Positions 35,025 to 46,617 of a stretch of DNA of 64,000 bases are shown piece by piece. The position numbers and the translations under genes were made by a program. Under the pieces are notes generated by a model. That model did not search any database and was not told where the DNA came from. It saw nothing but the letters and a program-made list of their open reading frames with translations. Source of the DNA: Pontibacter akesuensis (GTDB taxonomy: Bacteria > Bacteroidota > Bacteroidia > Cytophagales > Hymenobacteraceae); assembly GCF_001611675.1 (NCBI RefSeq), contig NZ_CP014766.1, positions 2,728,001 to 2,792,000 on the forward strand, written 5' to 3'. Each line of letters begins with the position of its first letter. Position 1 is the first letter of the stretch.

Positions 35025-36104
35025 CTACTTCTCCCAGGCAGCCAGTCCACCCTTCATATTATAAAACCGCACCTCAGGGAAGTAGGACTGAAGTATAGCA
35101 ATGGCTTTCTTGCTTCGGCTACCAGCCTGGCAGTGCACAACCACTTCCTGCGACAGGTGCAGGCCAGCAGGTTTGCCGGTAAGGGTAGATAAAGGTAAAA
35201 GCTCCCCTCCAATATTACACAGATCATACTCCTGAGGCTCCCGCACATCCAGCAGCTGTACTTTTCTGCCACTTTGCAGCCATGCCTTATACTCCTGTGC
35301 AGATATCTCCTGTATACTTGTTTCAGGTGCAGCACAGGCAGCCAAGTCATAATCTGGTTGTAACTGCTTCACCTCTGCGTTTGCAGTACGGGTAAATTTG
35401 AAAGATGAAAAGCTTAACGTCAGTGCATCAAAAAGAAGCAACTTGCCAGAAGCTACTTCGCCCAATTCCGAGATCACTTTTATGGCTTCGTTAGCCTGCA
35501 GTGTGCCGATAATACCCGGCAGCACGCCAATCACACCAGTCTCGGCACAGTTAGGCACCTCGCCCTGTCCGGGTGGTTCCGGGAAAAGGCAGCGGTATGT
35601 GGGGCCGTTTTTGTAGTTGAATACTGTTACCTGCCCCTCAAATTTAAAGATGGAGCCAAACACCAGCGGCTTCCTAAGTATGGCGCAGGCATCGTTTACC
35701 AGGTAGCGCGTCGGGAAGTTATCAGAGCCATCCACCACCACATCATATTGCTGCACCAGTTCCAGTGCGTTTTCTATTGTAATGCCCTCGTGGTGAATGT
35801 TGAACTGCACAAAAGGATTCTGCTGTGATAATTTCAATGCGGCAACTTCTGCTTTTAGTTTGCCCACATCAGCCAAGGTATACAGTATCTGGCGGTGCAG
35901 GTTACTTTCATTCACCACATCCATATCGGCAATGCCAATGGTGCCCACACCGGCCGCAGTTAAATACTGCAGCACCGGACAGCCCAAGCCGCCAGCGCCA
36001 ATCATCAGTACTTTTGCCTGCTTCAGTTTCTCCTGCCCCTGTTGCCCCAACTCCGGAAGTATAAGCTGGCGGTTGTATCGCCTTACCTCTTCTTTCTCTA
36101 GCAT
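35025..36104 (-). CDS. thiF: ThiF/MoeB-type adenylyltransferase with C-terminal rhodanese domain
   Basis: A 359-residue E1-like enzyme. RYNRQLILPELG, then IGAGGLGCPVLQYLTAAGVG (ATP-binding) and DNFPTRYLVND are the ThiF/MoeB core (1-245). A rhodanese domain (about 265-359) has QLLDVREPQEYD and the persulfide loop VVHCQAGSRSKKA. It adenylates the ThiS C-terminal Gly and, with the rhodanese Cys, can supply sulfur for ThiS thiocarboxylate. It is the last gene of the thiamine cluster, 206 bp after thiH; the gap holds a large inverted repeat. A MoeB role for molybdopterin cannot be excluded. Confidence 0.9.
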   Translation of the reverse strand: MLEKEEVRRYNRQLILPELGQQGQEKLKQAKVLMIGAGGLGCPVLQYLTAAGVGTIGIADMDVVNESNLHRQILYTLADVGKLKAEVAALKLSQQNPFVQFNIHHEGITIENALELVQQYDVVVDGSDNFPTRYLVNDACAILRKPLVFGSIFKFEGQVTVFNYKNGPTYRCLFPEPPGQGEVPNCAETGVIGVLPGIIGTLQANEAIKVISELGEVASGKLLLFDALTLSFSSFKFTRTANAEVKQLQPDYDLAACAAPETSIQEISAQEYKAWLQSGRKVQLLDVREPQEYDLCNIGGELLPLSTLTGKPAGLHLSQEVVVHCQAGSRSKKAIAILQSYFPEVRFYNMKGGLAAWEK

Positions 36105-36164
36105 CTGCTGCAGTTATTTTGATATGTTATTTTTATTTCTGTTGCTACGAGCTGCGTTTTGCAC

Positions 36165-36269
36165 TGTCCCCTTGAGGAGGCTATAGGGGTGTTTACACTC
36201 GCGAAAAATCATGGATGATAACCATTTTCCCTATGAACTTTACACCCCTGTAATCCCCTCAAGGGGACA
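36165..36269. repeat. Large inverted repeat within the thiamine cluster
   Basis: The arm at 36165-36192 (TGTCCCCTTGAGG...GGGGTGT) is largely complementary to 36242-36269 (ACACCCC...CCTCAAGGGGACA), with a 49-bp loop. The same 28-bp unit is at 19838-19865. Sitting between thiH and thiF, it could attenuate or process the operon mRNA. Confidence 0.75.
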
Positions 36270-36310
36270 ATTCTCATGTTTAAATTATACCAGCAGTACA
36301 TTGTCAACAC

Positions 36311-37420
36311 TTACCCCAAAACATTGTCCCAATCTTTCCAGATGGCATCATAGCCTTGGTTTCGGATCATCTGTACGATCTCGGTCGGGCGGCGTTCGTC
36401 GCTGATCTCGAACTGCTCCAGCGCCTGTTGCCCGGAGGCATAGCCGCCTGGGTCGGTTTTGGAGCCGGCGCTGATGGAGGTAATTCCCAGCCGCACTACA
36501 TTGTTTCGGAAGTGCTGGCTCTCGCGGGTAGATAGCGACAACTCTACTTCTTCGTTAAAGATACGATAGGCACAGATTAGTTGTACCAGCTCCCGGTCGC
36601 TCATGTCTACTTTAGGGGCCAGCCCGCCGGAGAAGGGGCGCAGGCGCGGGAAAGAAATGCTATACTTGGTTTGCCAGTAGGTACGCTCCAGGTACTGCAG
36701 GTGCAGCGCCGTAAAAAAGCTATCGGTGCGCCAATCTTCCAACCCGATCAGCACGCCGAGGCCGATCTTATGGACACCTGCTTTGCCCAATCTGTCGGGT
36801 GTTTCGAGGCGATAGGCGAAGTTTGATTTTTTGCCTTTGGGGTGATGCTTTTTGTAATCCTCCTGGTGATATGTTTCCTGGTACACCAGCACGGTATTCA
36901 GGCCCAGCGGAATCAGCTGCTCGTACTCCTGCCGGTCCAGCGGCTGCACCTCCATAGAGATATGCGAGAAGTATGGCCTGATTAGTTGCAGCACCTCTTT
37001 AAAATAGTCCACACCAACCGTTTTGTTTGCCTCGCCGGTTACCAGCAGCACATGGTCGTAGCCATAGCTTTTGATCACCTCTACCTCTTTCAGAATCTGC
37101 TCTGGCGTGAGGGTGGTACGAGGGGTGGGGTTATCCAGGCTAAAGCCGCAGTAGGTACAAATGTTCTGGCACTCGTTGGAGAGGTACAGAGGCAGGTACA
37201 GCTGGATGGTTTTGCCGAACCGCTTCTGCGTCAGCCGCTGACTTAGGGCTGCCATCTGCTCCAGGTAAGGTGCCGCAGCCGGAGAGATCAGCGCCTTAAA
37301 ATCCTCCAGGCTCCTGACCGGGTGCATCAGCGCCCGCTCTACATCTGACGCTGTTTTAGCGTAGATGCTTTCCTTTATTTCATCCCAGTTGAGCTGATTG
37401 AATATTTTTATAAAAGACAT
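36311..37420 (-). CDS. thiH: 2-iminoacetate synthase (ThiH)
   Basis: A 369-residue radical SAM enzyme. NECQNICTYCGFSLDNP holds the CxxxCxxC cluster motif that binds [4Fe-4S]. It cleaves tyrosine to dehydroglycine (2-iminoacetate) and p-cresol, feeding ThiG in thiazole formation. The presence of thiH instead of the oxidase gene thiO shows the tyrosine route. TKYSISFPRLRPFSGG and the C-terminal SAGSKTDPGGY fit ThiH. It is 124 bp downstream of thiG in the same operon. Confidence 0.95.
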   Translation of the reverse strand: MSFIKIFNQLNWDEIKESIYAKTASDVERALMHPVRSLEDFKALISPAAAPYLEQMAALSQRLTQKRFGKTIQLYLPLYLSNECQNICTYCGFSLDNPTPRTTLTPEQILKEVEVIKSYGYDHVLLVTGEANKTVGVDYFKEVLQLIRPYFSHISMEVQPLDRQEYEQLIPLGLNTVLVYQETYHQEDYKKHHPKGKKSNFAYRLETPDRLGKAGVHKIGLGVLIGLEDWRTDSFFTALHLQYLERTYWQTKYSISFPRLRPFSGGLAPKVDMSDRELVQLICAYRIFNEEVELSLSTRESQHFRNNVVRLGITSISAGSKTDPGGYASGQQALEQFEISDERRPTEIVQMIRNQGYDAIWKDWDNVLG

Positions 37421-37544
37421 GAATTTGCTTTGTGATAAAGGTAAGATGCTGCCATCTGGTTAAAGAAGTGGCTTCAAACTTTTACAGCTTGCCAACAAGA
37501 TCCTTCCAGGATGACAGATAATAAGGCATCACGGCAGCGTTGCT

Positions 37545-38318
37545 TTACAGCTCATCCAGAAAAGCTGTTAGCGGGCTGCTGGCATGTGCGGTTATCCCGA
37601 CAGGAGCCAGCTTTGCTTCGTAGGCCATGCGCCCAGCCTCCACCGCCATTTTGAAGGCTTTTGCCATCTGCACCGGCTGCTGCGATACGGCAATGGCTGT
37701 ATTCACCAATACTGCATCAGCCCCCAATTCCATCGCTTCTGCTGCATGCGAGGGTGCACCTATACCAGCATCTACCACCACGGGCACTGTACTTTGCTGT
37801 ATGATGATCTCCAGGAAAGCACGGGTTTGCAGGCCATTGTTGCTACCAATAGGCGAGCCCAAAGGCATCACGGCAGCCACGCCTACCTCTTCGAGCCGTT
37901 TACACAGCACCGGGTCTGCATGTATGTAAGGCAGCACCACAAAACCCAGCTTTACCAGCTCTTCTGCCGCTTTCAGTGTCTCGATCGGGTCAGGGAGAAG
38001 GTACTTGGGGTCGGGGTGAATTTCGAGTTTAAGCCAGTTTGTTTCCAGCGCCTCCCGCGCCAGTTGCGCTGCAAACACAGCCTCTTTGGCGTTGCGCACG
38101 CCAGAAGTATTGGGCAGCAGGTTAAACTGCGGGTGCGCGAGGTGCGACAGGATATCATCCTGCTCGTTCTGTACGTCCACACGCTTCAGGGCTATTGTTA
38201 CCAACCCGGACCCAGAGGCAAGCAATGCTTCCTCCATTTGCTGACCGGAGCTGAACTTGCCCGTGCCGGTGAAAAGGCGGGAGTGAAATATTTTATCGGC
38301 TATTGTTAAAGGTGTCAT
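37545..38318 (-). CDS. thiG: Thiazole synthase (ThiG)
   Basis: From the ATG at 38318 the protein is 257 residues, the family norm, beginning [57 protein letters not shown] and [31 protein letters not shown] are ThiG hallmarks. It joins ThiS thiocarboxylate sulfur, dehydroglycine and deoxyxylulose phosphate into the thiazole. Its start overlaps the thiE stop by 4 bp. A longer upstream frame is just thiE out of phase. Confidence 0.95.
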   Translation of the reverse strand: MTPLTIADKIFHSRLFTGTGKFSSGQQMEEALLASGSGLVTIALKRVDVQNEQDDILSHLAHPQFNLLPNTSGVRNAKEAVFAAQLAREALETNWLKLEIHPDPKYLLPDPIETLKAAEELVKLGFVVLPYIHADPVLCKRLEEVGVAAVMPLGSPIGSNNGLQTRAFLEIIIQQSTVPVVVDAGIGAPSHAAEAMELGADAVLVNTAIAVSQQPVQMAKAFKMAVEAGRMAYEAKLAPVGITAHASSPLTAFLDEL

Positions 38319-38959
38319 AGGTTGTGCTGGGGTAACGGTTGTAGGTTTTGCTTGATCTCTGAAATGGCAGCAGCTCTGTTTGCCGCGAGTGTAATAGCCG
38401 AAGAGACTGCAATGCCGTGTATACCTGTCGGTAGGAGCAGCGGCACATCTGCTGCCGTAATGCCACCAATGGCTACAATGGGTATGGTAATGCCAGCTGC
38501 GCTGCATTGTTCAAGTATGGCCGTGTAGCCTTGCAGGCCTAGTATGGGGCTCAGGTTGTCTTTGGTAGTTGTAAAACGGTAGGGGCCGAGACCAACGTAA
38601 TCTACTCCTTGCTCTAGCAGCCGCTTTACATCCTCAAAAGTATTCGCCGTGCCTCCGATAATCTTTGTTGGACCCAGTAGCTTTCGAGCTTCTGCCGGAG
38701 CCATTTCCAGCTTGCCGAGGTGTACCCCATCTGCACCTACTTCTGCTGCCAGGGCAGGATTATCGTTAAGTATAAATGTGCTGCCGTAGTGCCTGCAAAT
38801 GCTTTTCGTCTGTAGCGCCAGTGCTTTCCATACTTCGTAAGGCTTATTTTTTACGCGCAGCTGTACCCAGTCTGCTCCGGCACGGCAGGCAGCTTCGGCA
38901 GCCTGTGCGTGTGTCTGCTTGTCTGTCTCCTGTGTGATGTAGTGTAGTGTCGAGATCAT
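38315..38959 (-). CDS. thiE: Thiamine-phosphate synthase (ThiE)
   Basis: A 214-residue protein: [63 protein letters not shown] and [13 protein letters not shown], all ThiE signatures. It couples hydroxymethylpyrimidine diphosphate and thiazole phosphate to thiamine monophosphate. It begins 2 bp after thiD ends and overlaps thiG by 4 bp, so translation is probably coupled. Confidence 0.94.
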   Translation of the reverse strand: MISTLHYITQETDKQTHAQAAEAACRAGADWVQLRVKNKPYEVWKALALQTKSICRHYGSTFILNDNPALAAEVGADGVHLGKLEMAPAEARKLLGPTKIIGGTANTFEDVKRLLEQGVDYVGLGPYRFTTTKDNLSPILGLQGYTAILEQCSAAGITIPIVAIGGITAADVPLLLPTGIHGIAVSSAITLAANRAAAISEIKQNLQPLPQHNL

Positions 38960-38961
38960 GT

Positions 38962-39732
38962 TTAATAATGATGATAGCCTAACAAGGTATGGTTGCTGTT
39001 GAGAAAGCGGGTAGTATAATCTTTGGCTTTGCGGCAGGCTTTGTGCAGCGGATAATTTTGTGCCAGTAACGCCGTGATAGCCGCTGAAAGCACACAGCCT
39101 GAGCCGTGCTTGCCCACGTGTACCTGCTGCTTCGGCCGGAAAGATTTTGCCTCACCTTTATAGTATAAGTAATCATACCCCGGTTTCTCCTGGTTATGCC
39201 CGCCCTTTAGCAGTACATGGCAGTGTTGGCTTAGCTGGGCAGCGGCTTCTGGTACAGGTGTATCCGGTAGAAGCTGTTGCATCTCCAGCCAATTAGGAGT
39301 AATCAGGTATAGCTGCTTACAAAGCTCCTTTAGCTGCGCCGCCTGTACCTGCTCATGAAAAGTGAATCCTGCGCTGGCCTTCAGAATAGGGTCCCAGATC
39401 AGCCTGGTATCAGGCGAGAGTTTTTGCATCACATCCATTAGCTGCTGTAATACGTCCAAACTTGGCACCAGCCCGATTTTAGCATAGGGCACTTTATACT
39501 TGCGTAAAAAAATCTCAAGCTGCCGCTCCATCTGCTCCATACTTAGCCAATCTAAGCCCTCAAATTCTGATTCGTGCTGGTAGGTGATGGCAGTGCACAC
39601 ACTTAGCCCCTGCACTTTCAGCGCCTCGAAGGTTTTAATGTCTGCCGTTAAGCCCGCACCACCACTAGGGTCAAGCCCGGCGATGGTGAGGGTATAGGGC
39701 CTTTGTTTTGGCATGTAGTTTATACTTTTCAT
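38962..39732 (-). CDS. thiD: Hydroxymethylpyrimidine/phosphomethylpyrimidine kinase (ThiD)
   Basis: From the ATG at 39732 it has 256 residues; ATG 39714 is an equally plausible start six codons later. TIAGLDPSGGAGLTADIKTF at the N-terminus and HVGKHGSGCVLSAAITALLA near the C-terminus (anion hole and catalytic Cys) define the ThiD/ribokinase-like fold. It phosphorylates HMP twice to HMP-PP. It lies between thiC (93 bp) and thiE (2 bp) in the operon. Confidence 0.93.
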   Translation of the reverse strand: MKSINYMPKQRPYTLTIAGLDPSGGAGLTADIKTFEALKVQGLSVCTAITYQHESEFEGLDWLSMEQMERQLEIFLRKYKVPYAKIGLVPSLDVLQQLMDVMQKLSPDTRLIWDPILKASAGFTFHEQVQAAQLKELCKQLYLITPNWLEMQQLLPDTPVPEAAAQLSQHCHVLLKGGHNQEKPGYDYLYYKGEAKSFRPKQQVHVGKHGSGCVLSAAITALLAQNYPLHKACRKAKDYTTRFLNSNHTLLGYHHY

Positions 39733-39825
39733 GTTGCTGCTTTTTTTGCTGACCTCGTTCCGAAAGCTTAGGCACGGGCTACAAGCTTGCGCCAGCAAGA
39801 GCGCCATTAGTTGCGTGGATAGAGG

Positions 39826-41869
<2,044 letters not shown>

Positions 41870-41961
41870 TGTTTGCTCGGGATAGGATGCAGCTAGCACT
41901 GGCGCTTACTGGCCGAGCAGAATTAAGAAGAAGCAGGAGGACAGGTGTGTATCTCGTCATA

Positions 41962-42051
41962 ACTTTTCCCTTCGTCAGTGCTAACTGTATCAGGTTCAGA
42001 GGGTATTTCTCAGTCCTGCCTTTCTGTTTGGCGACAGGACACCCCTAAAGT
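41962..42051 (-). promoter_or_regulatory. TPP riboswitch (THI element)
   Basis: The minus strand reads AGGGGTG, then CTGAGAAATACCCTCTGAACC, then TGATACAGTTAGCACTGACG and AAGGGAA: the conserved TPP aptamer with P1 closed by ACTTT/AAAGT. It lies in the leader of thiS and should lower thi operon expression when thiamine pyrophosphate is plentiful. Confidence 0.95.
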
Positions 42052-42058
42052 GTTGTGC

Positions 42059-42091
42059 TAAAGGTATAAATTTTACTTTGTACTTTCCAAA
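42059..42091 (-). promoter_or_regulatory. Promoter of the thi operon
   Basis: On the minus strand TTTG (42088-42091), a 21-bp spacer, then TACCTTTA (42059-42066), close to the Bacteroidetes consensus. Transcription would begin just upstream of the riboswitch. Confidence 0.6.
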
Positions 42092-42261
42092 TCCATACTT
42101 GCTGGCTACACAAGTTTTAGTGATAGTAACCTAATGCGTGGTTTATACCATAGTAAATTTGGTGGCTTTAAAACCTAGTAGGCACTTTCCAATTGCTGAA
42201 GCTATATATTTATACTATTTTTAACCCCTGAGCTACTCCTATACATCAAAGAAATAAAACG

Positions 42262-43557
42262 ATGAAATACAATCCTATCGGGCAGGAGCTGTTTGTGCAC
42301 AACCGCCGGAACTTCTGCCGGCTGCTAAAGCCAGCCTCCATCGCCATATTCCACGCCAACGATGTAATGCCCACCAGTGCCGACGGCACGATGCCGTTTC
42401 GCCAGAGCAGCGATCTGTTTTACCTGACCGGCGTGGACCAGGAGGAAACCATCCTGCTGCTTTTCCCGGATTACAAAGACCAGCGGACGCAGGAAATCCT
42501 GTTTGTGCGCGAAACGAACGACCACATCCTGACCTGGGAGGGCTACAAGCTTACCAAGGAGCAGGCGCGGGAGGTGTCGGGCATCCAGCAGATCTACTGG
42601 ACCCACCAGTTCGATCAGGTCCTGAACTCGCTGATCTTCGAGGCCGAGCACGTTTACCTGAACAGCAACGAGCACCTGCGTGCCGTGGTGGAGGTAGAAA
42701 CCCGCGATGCCCGCTTTATCAAGAAACTGCAGGCGCACTACCCTTTGCACAAGTATGAGCGCAGTGCGCCCCTCATGCACCAGTTGCGTGCCATTAAATC
42801 TGAGCAGGAGGTAGCGCTGATACAGGAGGCCTGTAACATCACGGACAAGGCGTTTCGCCGGCTGCTCGGCTTCATCAAACCCGGCGTGATGGAGTATGAG
42901 ATAGAGGCGGAACTGTACCACGAGTTTCTGCGCAACCGGTCCAAAGGCCCCGCTTACCCGCCCATTATTGCCTCGGGCCAGAATGCCTGCATCCTGCACT
43001 ACGTGGACAACAGCCGCGAATGCAAGGACGGTGATCTGGTGCTGATGGACTTTGGTGCCGAATATGCCAACTACGCCGCCGACATGACCCGCACCATTCC
43101 CGTGAGCGGCACCTTTACCAAGCGGCAGCGCGAAGTATACGAGTCGGTGCTGGTGGTGATGAAAACGGCCATCCAAATGCTGGTGCCGGGCAACACCCTC
43201 GACCAGTACCACAAGTTTGTCGGCACGCTGATGGAGAACGAGCTTATTAAACTCGGCCTGCTGAAGGAGGAAGACGTGCGCAACCAGGACCCGGACAAGC
43301 CGCTGTACAAAAAATACTTTATGCACGGCACTTCCCACCACCTAGGCCTCGATGTGCATGACGTGGGAAATAAATTCCGCCCCTTTGAGGAGGGTATGGT
43401 GTTTACCTGCGAGCCGGGCATCTATATATGGGAAGAGAACATCGGTATCCGCCTGGAGAACGACATCCTGATCACGAAGAGCGGGCCAAAGGACCTGATG
43501 CAACACATCCCGCTAGAGGCCGACGACATTGAGCGGCTCATGAAGAAGAGAACCTGA
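42262..43557 (+). CDS. Xaa-Pro aminopeptidase (M24B)
   Basis: A 431-residue aminopeptidase P: N-terminal AMP_N domain (about 1-160; FRQSSDLFYLTGVDQEET), then a creatinase-fold domain with the dinuclear metal ligands in LVLMDFGAEYANYAADMTR, HGTSHHLGLDVHD, FTCEPGIYI and IGIRLENDILI. It removes N-terminal residues preceding proline in cytosolic peptides. Full length, all ligands present. Monocistronic. Confidence 0.93.
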   Translation: MKYNPIGQELFVHNRRNFCRLLKPASIAIFHANDVMPTSADGTMPFRQSSDLFYLTGVDQEETILLLFPDYKDQRTQEILFVRETNDHILTWEGYKLTKEQAREVSGIQQIYWTHQFDQVLNSLIFEAEHVYLNSNEHLRAVVEVETRDARFIKKLQAHYPLHKYERSAPLMHQLRAIKSEQEVALIQEACNITDKAFRRLLGFIKPGVMEYEIEAELYHEFLRNRSKGPAYPPIIASGQNACILHYVDNSRECKDGDLVLMDFGAEYANYAADMTRTIPVSGTFTKRQREVYESVLVVMKTAIQMLVPGNTLDQYHKFVGTLMENELIKLGLLKEEDVRNQDPDKPLYKKYFMHGTSHHLGLDVHDVGNKFRPFEEGMVFTCEPGIYIWEENIGIRLENDILITKSGPKDLMQHIPLEADDIERLMKKRT

Positions 43558-43926
43558 GCAGGTACTGAACCGGAAGTATGCTAAGGATTACCACACTGTT
43601 GCTGGCAGCCCTTTTTCTTGTGCTCACACTCATTTTAGACCCTTTGCATCAAATTTTTTTTCAGAAAACAACCTTGTGCTGTCGTATCAGTTTGAAGTAT
43701 AGGTTTAGCCACACTTGAATAAAAAGAGTGCAAAATTACGGTGTGGCTTCCAAGGTGTTATGTTTTATTAAACTCTGATCAGCCTATGGATAAAACTTTC
43801 CTCTCTCTCATAAAGCGTGCGGCTATACAGGCTTCTAAACGGCATCGGGTTCATTTTTTAGAAAAGAAAGTAAACTTGATTAATTATATGCACGTATTGT
43901 CATATCAAAATATACATTGTAGAACT
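43558..43926. other. Intergenic leader of the OmpA-TSP3 gene
   Basis: About 370 bp. The frame open into the next gene from 43741 has atypical composition and no signal at its start, so it is treated as leader. The 43860-43926 part is AT-rich, as expected for a strong promoter, but no exact TTTG/TAnnTTTG pair was fixed. Confidence 0.5.
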
Positions 43927-45399
43927 ATGCAAACACAATTATCGAAAATTTGTAAAATGGCTTTTGCACTGGTGTTCTTGCTTTCAGCAAGTTCTAACCT
44001 GTTTGCACAAAGCGGCGATCAAAGAACGAACATACAGATATACGGAAGTGCCTTACAGTATAAAGGAGACATCACAGGCGACAAAGACTTCGGTGACCTG
44101 GAATGGGGTGGTGGTCTCTCGCTTAACCGTTATATCAGCCCTTCGTTTGATGCAGGTCTGCACCTGACGTATGGTAGTACAGAGGCCAAAGGCACAGGTA
44201 CTATGATGGGAAGCATGTTTGATGCCCAGATGGGTACTGCCATGTTAGGCTTACGCCTTAAACTGTATGGCAACATCCTGAAGGAGGACGCCTTTATCGG
44301 CCCGTACCTGCAGATTGCCGGTGGTGGTGCCTGGGCTAAGACAGACGCGATGCGCGCTGATGGCTCGATGCAGGAAGACGACAAGTTCTTCACGACTGCT
44401 GCCAGAGGTGGTGCCGGTATTCGTTTCCGCTTTTCTGATGCGGTGAGTGCCTTTGTTGAAACCAACTACATGGTTATTGGCCAGGACAAGATTGACGGCA
44501 TGGACATGGGCGACAACGATCGTTTCCTGATGCACAACGTAGGCCTTGGCTTTAACCTGGGTAAGGCTACAGACACGGACATGGACGGTGTGCCGGACAG
44601 AAGAGACGAGTGCCCTGACACCCCAACTGGTGTGCAGGTAGACAAAAAAGGTTGCCCACTTGACGGTGACGCCGACGGTGTTCCGGATTACCAGGATGAG
44701 TGCCCTACTGAAGCAGGTGTTGCCAACCTGAATGGTTGCCCGGACCGCGACGGTGACGGTGTAGCTGACAAGAATGACCAGTGCCCTGATGAGGCCGGAA
44801 CAGCTGCCACAAACGGTTGCCCTGACGCTGACGGTGACGGTGTTGCCGACAAAGACGACAAGTGCCCAGATACCCCAGCCGGTGTGCAGGTAGGTGCTGA
44901 TGGTTGCGGTGTTGACACAGATGGTGACGGTGTTGCCGATTACGAAGATGCTTGCCCGAACACTGCAGGCCCTGGAATGGCGAACGGTTGCCCTGAACTG
45001 GATGCCGAAACGCTAAGATTACTGGAAGAGAAGGTTCGCTTCGAGTTTGACCAGGCCCGTGTACAGGATTCTTACAAGCAATTGCTGGATAGCATCGTAG
45101 TAGTTCTTGGTAAGTACCCGGATCACGTGCTGCTGATCAAAGGACACGCTGATTACATCGGTTCTGAAGAGTACAACCAGGCGCTTTCTGAAAGCCGTGC
45201 ACAAGCTGTGAAGGATTACCTGATTCAGCAGGGTGTGCAGAACCCAGACCGTTTGGTAACAAAAGGTTACGGTGAGAGCCAGCCACTTGTACAGGTGAAC
45301 GAGCGTCTGCCACGCCGCAGAACTGAAAGCCAGAGAGCCAGAAACAGAAGGGTAGGATTCGAAATGAACACCCCGGACATGCAGCTGAACCTGGAGTAA
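43927..45399 (+). CDS. OmpA-family outer-membrane porin with thrombospondin type 3 repeats
   Basis: From the ATG at 43927: 490 residues with a signal peptide ending NLFAQ. Residues about 22-210 form a beta-barrel (strands such as YSGSALQYKGD-like segments, LKLYGNILKEDAFIGPYLQI, GFNLGKATDTD). Then come five acidic TSP3-type Ca-binding repeats (DGVPDRRDECPDTP, DGVPDYQDECPTE, DGVADKNDQCPDE, DGVADKDDKCPDT, DGVADYEDACPNT), each ending in GCP/GCG. The C-terminal OmpA domain has FEFDQARVQ, KGHADYIGSEEYN and RARNRRVGFEM. It anchors the outer membrane to peptidoglycan. Confidence 0.93.
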   Translation: MQTQLSKICKMAFALVFLLSASSNLFAQSGDQRTNIQIYGSALQYKGDITGDKDFGDLEWGGGLSLNRYISPSFDAGLHLTYGSTEAKGTGTMMGSMFDAQMGTAMLGLRLKLYGNILKEDAFIGPYLQIAGGGAWAKTDAMRADGSMQEDDKFFTTAARGGAGIRFRFSDAVSAFVETNYMVIGQDKIDGMDMGDNDRFLMHNVGLGFNLGKATDTDMDGVPDRRDECPDTPTGVQVDKKGCPLDGDADGVPDYQDECPTEAGVANLNGCPDRDGDGVADKNDQCPDEAGTAATNGCPDADGDGVADKDDKCPDTPAGVQVGADGCGVDTDGDGVADYEDACPNTAGPGMANGCPELDAETLRLLEEKVRFEFDQARVQDSYKQLLDSIVVVLGKYPDHVLLIKGHADYIGSEEYNQALSESRAQAVKDYLIQQGVQNPDRLVTKGYGESQPLVQVNERLPRRRTESQRARNRRVGFEMNTPDMQLNLE

Positions 45400-45420
45400 T
45401 TAAAAGAAATTACCTAACAC

Positions 45421-45456
45421 AAAAAGCCCCGCTGGCATAAGTCAGCGGGGCTTTTT
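45421..45456 (+). terminator. Terminator of OmpA-TSP3 gene
   Basis: AAAAAGCCCCGCTG pairs with CAGCGGGGCTTTTT; strong GC stem followed by T residues. Confidence 0.92.
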
Positions 45457-45680
45457 GTGTTTATAAGAATTTATGATGCTGCTTTTGCCGCAATGCTGTT
45501 CCACAAAGTATAATTCGTGTAGCAGCGCCTAAAGGAAGTATGCGTTTAAGTGCGGCAAAGGCAAAGTTTAATTCAAGGTAGTGCCTTTTGGCTGTGAAGC
45601 TTAACTTATCTGGCACAGCCGGAATGCCTTTAAATGAATTGTGGTGGCAGGGATTTTACAAGTATAAAAAGTATAAGAAC

Positions 45681-46604
45681 TTACCCGTTTTGCGCCAGCA
45701 AGTATAAAACAGCCATGCGGATGGCCACACCGTTTTCCACCTGGTTCAGGATAATGGAGTGGTTCGAATCAGCGGCATCAGAACTGAGCTCCACACCGCG
45801 GTTGATGGGGCCGGGGTGCATCAGCACAATCTCTTTGTTCAGGCTGTCCAGCAGCTTTTTGTCAATGCCGTAGTAGAGCGTGTACTCACGCAGCGAAGGA
45901 AAGAACTTCATTTGCTGGCGCTCCAGCTGGATGCGCAGCACATTGGCCACATCACACCACTCCAAAGCCCTGCGCACGTTTGTCTCCACTTTTACGCCCA
46001 ACTGGGTGATGTGCTTTGGCAGCAGGGTGCTTGGCCCACACACCATCACCTCGGCGCCTTGTTTCTGGAGGGCAAAAATATTGGAAAGCGCCACCCGGGA
46101 GTGCAGAATATCACCGATGATCACCACCTTTTTGCCAGCTACCTCCCCTAACCTCTCCCGGATAGAAAACGAATCCAGCAGGGCCTGTGTCGGGTGTTCG
46201 TGCGTGCCGTCGCCGGCGTTTACGATGTTTGCCTTGATGTGCTTGCTCAGGAAGTGCGGGGCACCGGGGCTGGAGTGGCGCATCACAATCATGTCCACTT
46301 TCATTGCCAAGATGTTGTTTACCGTGTCCAGCAGCGTTTCGCCTTTTTTCACCGAAGAGGAGGAGGAGCTAAAGTTAATCACATCGGCCGACAGGCGCTT
46401 TTCAGCCAGCTCAAAGGAGAGGCGCGTGCGCGTGGAGTTCTCAAAGAAAACATTGGCAATGGTGATGTCGCGCAGCGAAGGCACTTTTTTGATGGGCCTG
46501 TTCAGAACATCTTTAAAATTATCAGCCGTCTCAAAGATGAGCTGGATGTCTTGTGGGGTGATGTCTTTGATGCCTAACAGGTGCCGGACGCTGAGCTCTT
46601 GCAT
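45681..46604 (-). CDS. pyrB: Aspartate carbamoyltransferase catalytic subunit
   Basis: From the ATG at 46604: 307 residues beginning QELSVRHLLGIKDITPQD. FFENSTRTRLSFELAEKRL is the carbamoyl-phosphate site, NAGDGTHEHPTQALLDSF the aspartate loop, and MHPGPINRGVE the C-terminal motif. It makes carbamoyl-aspartate in pyrimidine synthesis. No pyrI is present next to it. It follows pyrR by 13 bp, an arrangement that implies co-regulation by PyrR. Confidence 0.95.
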   Translation of the reverse strand: MQELSVRHLLGIKDITPQDIQLIFETADNFKDVLNRPIKKVPSLRDITIANVFFENSTRTRLSFELAEKRLSADVINFSSSSSSVKKGETLLDTVNNILAMKVDMIVMRHSSPGAPHFLSKHIKANIVNAGDGTHEHPTQALLDSFSIRERLGEVAGKKVVIIGDILHSRVALSNIFALQKQGAEVMVCGPSTLLPKHITQLGVKVETNVRRALEWCDVANVLRIQLERQQMKFFPSLREYTLYYGIDKKLLDSLNKEIVLMHPGPINRGVELSSDAADSNHSIILNQVENGVAIRMAVLYLLAQNG

Positions 46605-46617
46605 GGGGGGAGAATAT

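Noticed and set aside
36311..37420. Calling the radical SAM gene biotin synthase or cofactor F0 synthase
   Set aside because: Its place between thiG and thiF and the ThiH-type N- and C-terminal blocks fit 2-iminoacetate synthase.
38319..38507. 63-residue N-terminal extension of ThiG
   Set aside because: It is thiE sequence read out of frame; the ATG at 38318 overlaps the thiE stop and gives the family length.
42325..43341. 338-codon open frame antisense to the Xaa-Pro aminopeptidase gene
   Set aside because: A GC-rich shadow frame without domain features; the sense gene has all metal ligands.
43741..43926. N-terminal extension of the OmpA-TSP3 gene
   Set aside because: The extension is basic and lacks a signal; the ATG at 43927 gives a clean signal peptide.
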